NCBI GenBank assembly: GCA_045596285.1
Contig: JAZOCA010000066.1
Span: 1-7,276 of the forward strand
DNA: 7,276 nucleotides
DNA from: HGM11416 sp045596285
GTDB lineage: Bacteria > Bacillota > Clostridia > Christensenellales > Borkfalkiaceae
Direction: 5' to 3'
A program made the position numbers and the translations under genes. Shown here piece after piece: positions 1 through 5,905 of this stretch (positions within the stretch are counted from its first letter, which is position 1; each line of letters begins with the position of its first letter). The notes under the pieces were generated by a model, which was not told where the DNA came from, ran no database searches, and saw only the letters and a list, made by a program, of their open reading frames with translations.

Positions 1-58
1 CAAACACCTCATCCACCACTAACGTGGTCCCCCTTCCCCCACTGGGGAAGGCTTTTTT
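1..58 (+). repeat. Interspersed two-hairpin repeat element, left part possibly cut by the window edge
   Basis: The element starts with ACACCTCATC (4-13), followed by hairpin ACCAC/GTGGT (15-19/24-28) and a second hairpin CCTTCCCC/GGGGAAGG (32-39/44-51) with a T run. A diverged copy in the opposite orientation lies at 1713-1766: GATGAGGTGT, a 6-bp hairpin next to it, and the AAAGGCTTTCCC arm. Two copies of the same order in one window mark this as a dispersed intergenic repeat. From memory, similar CTCATCC...CCTTCCCC elements are common between genes in Clostridia genomes. Confidence 0.6.
32..58 (+). terminator. Intrinsic terminator of a + strand gene lying left of the window
   Basis: An 8-bp GC-rich stem (32-39 with 44-51) closes a CACT loop and is followed by six T at 53-58. 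No + strand gene lies inside the window to its left, so it would serve a gene outside. It is also the second hairpin of the repeat element at 1-58, so the terminator may simply be part of that repeat. Confidence 0.65.
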
Positions 59-84
59 CCACTCACCGGTAAACCTCTACCAAG

Positions 85-108
85 CCACGCGACTATCGCG
101 TGGTTTTT
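85..108 (+). terminator. Second + strand intrinsic terminator
   Basis: The stem CCACGCG (85-91) pairs with CGCGTGG (97-103) around an ACTAT loop and is followed by TTTTTCTTT. It lies 27 bases after the first terminator, so the outside gene appears to have a tandem stop of transcription. Confidence 0.8.
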
Positions 109-117
109 CTTTATATC

Positions 118-151
118 AAAAAAATCGCCCTGCAAAAAGCGAAGCGATTTT
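118..151 (-). terminator. Terminator of the two-HTH regulator gene
   Basis: AAAATCGC (121-128) pairs with GCGATTTT (144-151). Read on the - strand, the stem runs straight into seven U (complement of the A run at 118-124). It lies 50 bases past the stop codon of the - strand regulator (stop at 201-203), which fits a terminator for that gene. The + strand side also has a T-rich tail (CTATTTTTATTT), so it could act in both directions. Confidence 0.75.
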
Positions 152-200
152 CTATTTTTATTTAGACCTTTTTAATCCGTTTATTATTTTATAATATTAT

Positions 201-1421
201 TTATAATATGTAAGCGATTTCGCTTTCGCCCACTATTCCCGTTTTGCTATACACCCTTTGCAAGGCTTGGCGCACGGAAGATTCAGAAATATGTAATATT
301 TTTGCTATTTTAGCGGGGTTAAATCCGAACGCAGTAAGTTTTGCACATTCGTGTTCGCGATGAGTTAAATTCGTTGCGATATATTTATTTCTTACGCTAC
401 CCGAAAGCTTTGCCCAGCCCACGCTGTATCGCGCGTATAAGGCGGTAACGGTTGTTGCCGCATTTTCATCTTGAAGCATAATTCTTTCTTGCAACAAACC
501 TTCAAAATGCCTTAAATATTCGGTTAAAATTCCGTAAAGTCTATCTGGCAAAGCAAGCGCAATCGCCCTATCTATATGGTAAATAGCGCGTTCTTTTTGC
601 CCCGCGTTATAATAAGACACCGCACAAGACATTCTTAAAAATATTTCGGGGATTATAGTTTTATCTACCACCGCTTGCGATATAAGCGGTTCTATCGTGC
701 TGGGTATTAATTTCATTAGCGCAAGACCTTGCACACCTTCTAACTGATATTGTTTTGATGCAACTGCAAACGCGGTCATATATAAATATTTAACGTAAAA
801 AACCTTTGCAGCAGGGTGCGCGTCGCTGGGCAACACTTCAAAATTCCCCATCATAAACCATTCGGGATAATCTTTATTATCGTAAATAGAACTATCTATG
901 ATCGCTAGCGATAAAGAAATTATATCGCGTTCTTCTTGCGTTTCGCAGGGAGCGTTACAAATATGTTTTTTTGCTTCTTGCCAAAGTTCAACGTCTCCAC
1001 GCCATATAGCGCAAAGCGCGAGCAACATTCCACCGCCAAGTATGGCGTAAAAGCCCGAATGTGCGCCTAAAAAATAGCGCGCTTGATCGTAAACTTTATC
1101 TATTTCGCCACGCCTGTATGCTATTTGCGCGTTAAATAAGGCATATGCTTCGGGTTGGTTGATTAGCATTTCTGCACAGTTTTCCGCTTCGCCAGGCAAA
1201 TTATAAAGGTTGGTCATATCTAAAAACGGGCTTTTTCGTGGCATGGGAAAGGTCGGCTCTTCTTTACGCCTTGCATTTGGCAAAACGGCGTTTTCGGGAA
1301 TCATCCAGTCTCTTCCAAACCGATAAGCCCCTTTTATTCTGCCGTTACTGCATAAAATTTGCACTCTTCTATCGCTTACACCCCATTTTTTTGATGCTTC
1401 TTTTACGGTAATATACTTCAT
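201..1421 (-). CDS. Two-HTH transcription regulator: N-terminal excisionase/MerR-like HTH, helical middle, C-terminal LuxR-type HTH
   Basis: This 406-residue cytoplasmic protein is a predicted DNA-binding transcription regulator. Residues 3-46 (ITVKEASKKWGVSDRRVQIL, then a basic RIKGAYRFGRDWMIPE wing) match the helix-turn-helix of excisionase/MerR-like proteins. Residues 351-396 (LTHREHECAKLTAFGFNPAKI, then SSVRQALQRVYSKTGI) have the pattern of a LuxR/GerE HTH, where LT-x-RE opens the domain. The roughly 300 residues between are helix-rich and Ala/Leu-rich, suggesting a TPR-like sensor or oligomerisation region; this is inference. No membrane segment or receiver domain is visible. The start ATG (1419-1421) follows a GGGG-containing weak ribosome site (GGGGTAAGAA). 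The gene has its own promoter (1548-1576) and terminator (118-151), so it is probably transcribed alone. Base composition is somewhat richer in GC than the surface-protein gene. The target is unknown; the paired motif in its own leader suggests self-control. Confidence 0.85.
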   Translation of the reverse strand: MKYITVKEASKKWGVSDRRVQILCSNGRIKGAYRFGRDWMIPENAVLPNARRKEEPTFPMPRKSPFLDMTNLYNLPGEAENCAEMLINQPEAYALFNAQIAYRRGEIDKVYDQARYFLGAHSGFYAILGGGMLLALCAIWRGDVELWQEAKKHICNAPCETQEERDIISLSLAIIDSSIYDNKDYPEWFMMGNFEVLPSDAHPAAKVFYVKYLYMTAFAVASKQYQLEGVQGLALMKLIPSTIEPLISQAVVDKTIIPEIFLRMSCAVSYYNAGQKERAIYHIDRAIALALPDRLYGILTEYLRHFEGLLQERIMLQDENAATTVTALYARYSVGWAKLSGSVRNKYIATNLTHREHECAKLTAFGFNPAKIAKILHISESSVRQALQRVYSKTGIVGESEIAYIL

Positions 1422-1489
1422 TTCTTACCCCATTTTATTAAAAATCGCCTTCAATATTCCTTACAAAAAACTTCTATTTTTTTCCTATC

Positions 1490-1537
1490 TTCGCCATGAC
1501 GAATAAACCATATTATATATGTATTCGCCATAACGAA
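1490..1537 (-). promoter_or_regulatory. Paired 14-base motif TTCGCCATRACGAA in the regulator leader (candidate operators)
   Basis: TTCGCCATGACGAA (1490-1503) and TTCGCCATAACGAA (1524-1537) differ at one base and lie 34 bases apart. Each is an inverted repeat at its ends (TTCG...CGAA). They fall just downstream of the -10 box of the regulator promoter, around and after the expected transcription start. That is a usual place for a repressor operator. In RNA they could also form small hairpins (UUCG/CGAA). A binding role for the regulator itself is inference. Confidence 0.5.
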
Positions 1538-1547
1538 CCTTATAAAA

Positions 1548-1576
1548 AGAATACAATATATTAACCTTTTTGTCAA
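1548..1576 (-). promoter_or_regulatory. Promoter of the two-HTH regulator
   Basis: On the - strand a perfect -35 TTGACA (1571-1576) is followed after 17 bases by TATTCT (1548-1553), which matches TATAAT at four of six positions. Transcription should start near 1540, giving a leader of about 120 bases before the ATG at 1421. A second possible -10 (TATAAT within ATATATAATATGG, near 1509-1515) lies between the two copies of the paired motif but has no good -35. Confidence 0.7.
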
Positions 1577-1619
1577 TCGTTTAAAACAATTTTTATATAA
1601 TCGCATTTTTCGCTTTTAA

Positions 1620-1712
1620 TGGCGTTACTTCCATTTCAACTGCAACGCCAGTTGCTCGTCATTCTGGAGCGCAACTAATTATTGTCATTCTGGAGCGCAA
1701 GCGATAGAATCT
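1620..1712. repeat. Intergenic repeat block, copy A
   Basis: The block begins GGCGTTA (1621), has hairpin GCAAC/GTTGC (1642-1646/1651-1655), a truncated unit GTCATTCTGGAGCGCAA (1658-1674) and a full 29-base unit (1684-1712) that ends GATAGAATCT. It matches 1779-1868 almost base for base from 1651 on. The left 30 bases are more diverged, with a 2-base length difference. It has no coding content. The 29-base unit is an imperfect hairpin: ATTCT pairs with AGAAT, and the tip is GC-GCAA-GC. Confidence 0.8.
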
Positions 1713-1781
1713 AAAGGCTTTCCCTTGAGGGGATTCATCTGTCAACGAAAGTTGACGATGAGGTGTAGCCACCTTTGTGGC
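1713..1781 (-). repeat. Reverse-oriented copy of the left-end hairpin element, diverged
   Basis: Read in reverse, this has the same order of parts as bases 4-56: ACACCTCATC (complement at 1757-1766), an adjacent hairpin (GTCAAC, GAAA loop, GTTGAC at 1741-1756) and the CCC-TTGA-GGGG arm with GGCTTT. A further hairpin GCCAC/GTGGC (1768-1772/1777-1781) follows. The hairpin sequences have changed while pairing is kept, which suggests that structure rather than sequence is preserved. It sits between the two repeat blocks. Confidence 0.55.
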
Positions 1782-1868
1782 GTTATCCATTTTAACCACA
1801 ACACCAGTTGCTCGTCATTCTGGAGCGCAACTAATTATTGTCATTCTGGAGCGTTAGCGATAGAATCT
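1779..1868. repeat. Intergenic repeat block, copy B
   Basis: This is a second copy of the block at 1620-1712, displaced by 156 to 158 bases. It again holds a truncated unit (1814-1830) and, 26 bases later, a full unit (1840-1868). The tip of the full unit reads GC-GTTA-GC instead of GC-GCAA-GC, so only the loop differs. The GCAAC/GTTGC hairpin is shortened here to CAAC/GTTG. Confidence 0.8.
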
Positions 1869-1918
1869 CTTCAACCAAGACTCTATCATTTCGCCTATCG
1901 GCTCATTCCAGAGTGACA
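1840..1918. repeat. Long imperfect inverted repeat built on the GTCATTCTGG unit
   Basis: The full unit at 1840-1868 is followed after nine bases by a diverged inverted copy ending TCCAGAGTGAC (near 1908-1918). The outer 11 bases pair with one mismatch (GTCATTCTGGA against GTCACTCTGGA), and GATAGA...CT pairs with AG...TCTATC near the centre. Transcribed, it could form a hairpin of about 79 bases. Confidence 0.55.
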
Positions 1919-1932
1919 AAACAAATTTAACT

Positions 1933-1968
1933 GTCATTCTGGAGCGTTTGCAAAACGCGATAGAATCT
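1933..1968. repeat. Fifth GTCATTCTGGAGCG...GATAGAATCT unit, with an extended stem
   Basis: This copy has the same ends as the others but its tip is longer: GCGTTT-GCA-AAACGC, a 6-bp stem inside the conserved ATTCT/AGAAT outer stem. It lies just before the terminator of the surface-protein gene, so it would be beyond the end of that transcript. Confidence 0.7.
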
Positions 1969-1974
1969 AATCAC

Positions 1975-2011
1975 AAAAAAACTCCCAAAAGTTCTTCTTC
2001 CGAGAGTTTTT
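1975..2011 (-). terminator. Terminator of the surface-protein gene, possibly bidirectional
   Basis: Bases 1977-1986 pair with 2002-2011 in a 10-bp stem (one G-U pair on the - strand). On the - strand the stem passes into U7 (complement of 1975-1981). It begins 13 bases beyond the stop codon (2025-2027). On the + strand the right arm runs into TTTTTCTTTTTT, so + strand transcription would also stop here. Confidence 0.8.
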
Positions 2012-2024
2012 CTTTTTTAATTAC

Positions 2025-5000
2025 TTAACTAATAAGCGAACCTTCTAACAAGTAATTGATAACATCTAATATGTCTTCAAACGTCATCATGCCTTTTCCT
2101 ACTGAAACTTTTAGATATACAGCAGGCGAAGATAAATATGCTTCATACGAAATGTAATCTTTAAAGTCTTCATACGTGTATAAACCGTATTTTTCAATAT
2201 CTGCTTGCATTTGTTCTTCATCATACTTCAATCCTTCGCCGTATTCAAAATAGTTAACTAAGCCTGTTATATTTCCAGGAATGTTAGGTGTATTAAGGAA
2301 TCCGTTAGCAAAACTATTCATATGGAAGTAGGTTACAGGACAGAATACTCTTGTAACTTCATTAGTTATATATGCTTCCGTTAATTTAACGCTTGCACCA
2401 CTTATACCGTCATTATTAAGAGCATAGAAATCATGTCCTATATAATCCTGATAATTATCGTATGTTATGTAAACGTATTTATTTAATGTCATATCGAATA
2501 AACCATGTGAAGCAACAATCTTCAAGTCTTTACCGTTAGCAAATTTAAGATTTAAAATCTTATATTCTTTAGGTTCTGGTTCAGTTGCGTGTGAGTTAAA
2601 AATCAACGGAGCGGCTTCATACATTCCTGTTATATGGTTAAATACCATAATCATATCGCCTACTACCAAATCTTCAACTTTCTTCTGCGTACCATCTGCT
2701 AAAGTAATCAACGTACCTTCTACTAAACATGATTCTGATGAAATATTAATTGTTGTATGTTTCATGATTGTATACGGTTGATTTTTTACTATATTTTTAC
2801 CGTCGATTGTTGCGGACTGACTGTTATCTTCTGTATATGTATAATTTGTAATTGTAATAGTATTGCTGCTTGTTAGTAATTTGTATGTTGCATTGCTGGT
2901 AATTGCATTACCATTATTAAACTCTTCAATTGTAACAGTACCATTACTAATAGTGATAGTAATTATATAATAATCGCTAGTCGAATAGATAGGAGTAATA
3001 TTAATTGTTGTGTTAACATCATATTTAGCTAAATCTAAATCTGCATTAGCTTGAACAGTTTCATTAATACTACCTTGTACTTGCCAGTTATTTTCAAAGG
3101 TGTAATCTGTATTATACGTATCCCTTTCTATAGTAAAATTAGATTGCGTAGTTTTTAAGGTATACGCTGTTCCTGGTTTAATATAAATAGGTGTGTCTGA
3201 TTCAAGTACTCCAGATGAGTTAACAGTTTTGTAAACTATATCATACTTATTCGCCCAGCCGGCATAAATAGTAATATTGCTATCAAACGTATAGCCATCT
3301 TTAGATATAATATTAGTACATTCTTCATCTAAATACCAATTACCATCCCAATAATAATCTTTATCAGTTTGGTTATCAAACTGTTTTAAAAGATTTATTA
3401 CTGTGTTAATTGTTGCGTTAGAATCGTCGTAGGGATTAAAGAATCCGTCTTCGTCTGCAAACGCCTTATAACCAGTAAGAGTAATATTTTCTCCAGCAAA
3501 TGTAATTATATTTGCTTTACTCCATTTAGCATATAAAGTAAGCGTATTATCCGCAACGTATTGCATTGCAGAACTATCTATTATTAATATTTGGTTTGTG
3601 AATCCAGCATCTGTAAACCAGCCACCAAAAGTCAATTCATTAGCCACTTCAAGTTCTTGTAGTTCAAAATTCGATTCGGGCGTGAATGAACTTAAGTTTT
3701 CTGGCTTATTAACTGCAGCGTTATTATTTAACACATAATTTATAGCAAACGAATTATCATGAGCAACCCAAGAGTAACCACCATTTTCTGGTATTGAATA
3801 ATATGTTGTTACAGCTAAATCTCTTAAATCTGAGTTGTAGATATTACCTTGTGCGGTTATTTGGTATGGGTAGTCATTCGTATATGCACTTCCATTTACT
3901 TCTAAAGACGAAGCACTAACTTGCCCTGAAACTATTAATTTAGCACCTAATTCTTCTGTTTGAACGTTACCACCAAGATTTCCATTTGCGATTAACGTAC
4001 CGTTAACAATTAGTTCTGATTCAGGTTTATTAGCAGAATTTAAATTAGTATAACTAAATCCACCTGCATCAACGTTAGTATTTGAAGTTAAAAAATCATT
4101 TCCATAAACAATGATATTTTGAACACTAACAGTTACGCCACTTTCAACAATTAACGAGCCACCAGGCATTATTTTTAAATCTTGATTGAGTGTTATTTCA
4201 GCTGAATTACCATTTTCAAATTCACTTAAGATAAAGTTATAGTGCCAAGAAACAGGAAAATACAGCCCATCCGTATTAATATCAAGATTAGTAATCAAAT
4301 ATTTCATTTTAACAGATAACGTATTAATATTAGCACTTCCTAAAATTTCCCATGTTGAAACCTTAGAAGCTAAATCAAACTTCATTATAAGTTTTGTATC
4401 TGAAAAAATGTTTGCAAAATATGAATCTGAATTTCCTACTAGTTTTACTACTGACTCTGCGGGTTCTCCCTGTATACCTATAAATGCAGCCCCATGTAAA
4501 AAAGAACCATGTTTTACAATTACTTTTGAAGAAATATTTCCCACGTAAAAACGGTTAAATGGACAAGATTTCAAATCATTCATTGTCCATCCGCCCAAGC
4601 TTGTTAAAGCTGATCCGCCACGGTGTTCATAGATTGTAAAAGGGGTTAGTATTTCAGCCCCATCTTCATTAATTATTTGGGAACTATTGTTTTTATCTAA
4701 CTCAAAAATATATCCATAGTTTTGTATTGATTTATAATTTTGAATGGTCGCATTTTGTCTTAAGGTGATTTGACCATAACTTCCCCAAGTTAAGGATGCG
4801 TTTTTCCACCCACCATTCCCAGCATGCAAAACGCCTTCGGTAACAATTGTGCCTCTATTAATTAATGTAGAGTTTGCCCCTAATGAAATATGATACTTTA
4901 AAAAAGATTCTGGCGTTTCATATGCGTGACAAAAGGTAGATATACTTTTGTCAACTTTACCAGTTACAGAATCGCTAGTTCCTGTATTAATGCTATACGG

Positions 5001-5690
5001 ATTGCTTTTATTAATTGTGTTGTCGTATGGAACAACTAATTTAACACCAGATTTTACTTCGCGCGTTGCAGTTACTGTTAGTGGTTGCAACGTTTTATAA
5101 TTATCTAATGTTTTTGAAGCTCCCGCATATTCCTTATATGTTGCATACGATTCTAGAATATACAAACTGCCGCTTGTTGCAGTATCTAAAGCATGGTTAA
5201 TAGAACTATAATAAGTAGAACTACCATTATACACAACTGCTCGAATTACTTCTTTTTGAGTAAAAGAAAGTTTAGACTTAGATTCTTCAGTAATTTCATT
5301 TTCTTTTTCCCATTCATCACTAAGGTCAAAAGTAAATGCTGCCGAAAGAAATTGATTAGTAACTGTTCCATGAATGTTTGACGGTGCATTTGGTATGTCT
5401 ACTGGAGTTTGGGAAGTTGCTGCAGCATTACTTACAGTTACAAGTGGCGTGTCACCATGGTATAAAGTCCCCGCCACATTTGAAGTTATTTTTAACCCGC
5501 TCATGCCTTCGTAGGCTGTGCCCGATATAGTGATTGAAGCGGTAACTAAATTTTTAGACTGAAAGCTGGGCGAGCCGGATTGTTCGTTTATAATAAGCCA
5601 AGAAGAAGCGCCCATAGATAAAACGCCTAAACTCCCCAATATTACCAAAAATATAAATTTGTTTACTTTAAAAGGTCTTTTTGCTTTCAT
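2025..5690 (-). CDS. Large exported surface protein with InlB-type B repeats and C-terminal Hint domain
   Basis: This 1221-residue protein is a predicted secreted or surface protein. Residues 1-11 are basic and 12-34 hydrophobic, ending GASSWLII. This resembles SipW-type signals (G-x-A-x-W) more than a classical A-x-A cleavage site. A segment near 150-180 (AVVYNGSSTYYSSINHALDT) resembles the entry of bacterial adhesin beta-helices, and about 250-620 is rich in short beta strands with N-x-G turns. B repeats lie at about 650-723 (GGWFTD...LTLYAKW) and 726-812 (WYLDEECTN...ITIYAGW). A Hint domain starts at Cys988 (CLVEGTLITLADGTQKKVED, then VGD), has block-B His1062 in ASHGLF, and ends near FANGFLNT at 1127-1134. 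An 87-residue tail follows. There is no LPXTG or C-terminal membrane helix. The ATG at 5688-5690 was chosen because AGGTG lies just upstream and the signal starts there. The reading frame is open to 5771, but that part overlaps leader hairpins. Ligand and processing are unknown. Confidence 0.85.
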   Translation of the reverse strand: MKAKRPFKVNKFIFLVILGSLGVLSMGASSWLIINEQSGSPSFQSKNLVTASITISGTAYEGMSGLKITSNVAGTLYHGDTPLVTVSNAAATSQTPVDIPNAPSNIHGTVTNQFLSAAFTFDLSDEWEKENEITEESKSKLSFTQKEVIRAVVYNGSSTYYSSINHALDTATSGSLYILESYATYKEYAGASKTLDNYKTLQPLTVTATREVKSGVKLVVPYDNTINKSNPYSINTGTSDSVTGKVDKSISTFCHAYETPESFLKYHISLGANSTLINRGTIVTEGVLHAGNGGWKNASLTWGSYGQITLRQNATIQNYKSIQNYGYIFELDKNNSSQIINEDGAEILTPFTIYEHRGGSALTSLGGWTMNDLKSCPFNRFYVGNISSKVIVKHGSFLHGAAFIGIQGEPAESVVKLVGNSDSYFANIFSDTKLIMKFDLASKVSTWEILGSANINTLSVKMKYLITNLDINTDGLYFPVSWHYNFILSEFENGNSAEITLNQDLKIMPGGSLIVESGVTVSVQNIIVYGNDFLTSNTNVDAGGFSYTNLNSANKPESELIVNGTLIANGNLGGNVQTEELGAKLIVSGQVSASSLEVNGSAYTNDYPYQITAQGNIYNSDLRDLAVTTYYSIPENGGYSWVAHDNSFAINYVLNNNAAVNKPENLSSFTPESNFELQELEVANELTFGGWFTDAGFTNQILIIDSSAMQYVADNTLTLYAKWSKANIITFAGENITLTGYKAFADEDGFFNPYDDSNATINTVINLLKQFDNQTDKDYYWDGNWYLDEECTNIISKDGYTFDSNITIYAGWANKYDIVYKTVNSSGVLESDTPIYIKPGTAYTLKTTQSNFTIERDTYNTDYTFENNWQVQGSINETVQANADLDLAKYDVNTTINITPIYSTSDYYIITITISNGTVTIEEFNNGNAITSNATYKLLTSSNTITITNYTYTEDNSQSATIDGKNIVKNQPYTIMKHTTINISSESCLVEGTLITLADGTQKKVEDLVVGDMIMVFNHITGMYEAAPLIFNSHATEPEPKEYKILNLKFANGKDLKIVASHGLFDMTLNKYVYITYDNYQDYIGHDFYALNNDGISGASVKLTEAYITNEVTRVFCPVTYFHMNSFANGFLNTPNIPGNITGLVNYFEYGEGLKYDEEQMQADIEKYGLYTYEDFKDYISYEAYLSSPAVYLKVSVGKGMMTFEDILDVINYLLEGSLIS

Positions 5691-5701
5691 TTTGCACCTG
5701 C

Positions 5702-5729
5702 ACTCAAAAAAAGTATACTTTTTTTGAGT
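5702..5729 (-). promoter_or_regulatory. Perfect 28-base palindrome directly before the ribosome site of the surface-protein gene
   Basis: The sequence is ACTC, seven A, GTATAC, seven T, GAGT, with no mismatch. It ends a few bases before the AGGTG ribosome site (about 5693-5697) and lies about 140 bases inside the predicted transcript. It may be a double-stranded operator for a dimeric protein. It may instead be an RNA hairpin that affects translation or mRNA stability. The A7/T7 tracts would also bend the DNA. Confidence 0.65.
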
Positions 5730-5753
5730 AGATGAAAAAGCAAAAAATCGCAT

Positions 5754-5782
5754 AAAAAAAGGCAAAAACAAGCGTTTTTACC
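5754..5782 (-). terminator. Terminator-like hairpin inside the leader of the surface-protein gene (candidate attenuator)
   Basis: On the - strand GGTAAAAAC (5774-5782) pairs with GTTTTTGCC (5761-5769) around a GCUU loop, including one U-G pair, and is followed immediately by U7 (complement of A run 5754-5760). It lies between the predicted promoter and the start codon, so it could end transcription early. The stem is AU-rich and only moderately stable. Confidence 0.5.
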
Positions 5783-5822
5783 CGAAAATCAACCTATAAA
5801 ACTGTGTAAAATAATCTAATAC

Positions 5823-5842
5823 ATACTTATCAAAATAAGTAT
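5823..5842. promoter_or_regulatory. Perfect 8-bp hairpin near the 5' end of the leader
   Basis: ATACTTAT (5823-5830) and ATAAGTAT (5835-5842) are perfect inverted repeats around a CAAA loop. With a transcription start near 5870 this would be the first structure in the leader RNA. It could also be an operator downstream of the promoter. I see no known riboswitch core in the leader. Confidence 0.5.
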
Positions 5843-5876
5843 AGTTTTACTAATAAAAAAGAAAAATCGTAACAAT

Positions 5877-5905
5877 ATTATACCATAAGTTAGTATATAT
5901 TTCAA
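5877..5905 (-). promoter_or_regulatory. Promoter of the surface-protein gene
   Basis: On the - strand TTGAAA (5900-5905) is followed after 17 bases by a perfect TATAAT (5877-5882). TGG sits just before the -10, giving an extended -10 box. Transcription should start near 5870, leaving a leader of about 180 bases before the ATG at 5690. Confidence 0.8.

Noticed and set aside
1725..1916. 63-codon + strand open frame
   Set aside because: It lies wholly within the hairpin repeats, has no ribosome site, and its translation is Cys/His/Ser-rich repeat sequence.
1658..1968. CRISPR array
   Set aside because: The units are unevenly spaced and hairpin-like, two are truncated, the gaps are themselves duplicated, and no cas gene is present.
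5193..5381. 62-codon + strand open frame
   Set aside because: It is antisense to the large surface-protein gene, with no ribosome site and low-complexity content.
2025..5690. Classic polymorphic toxin with immunity gene
   Set aside because: No toxin motif is seen after the Hint domain, and the 600 bases downstream hold only repeats and a terminator.
5691..5771. 27-residue N-terminal extension of the surface protein
   Set aside because: The extension would start in the loop of the leader hairpin, covers the palindrome, and has no ribosome site; the ATG at 5690 has one and begins a proper signal.
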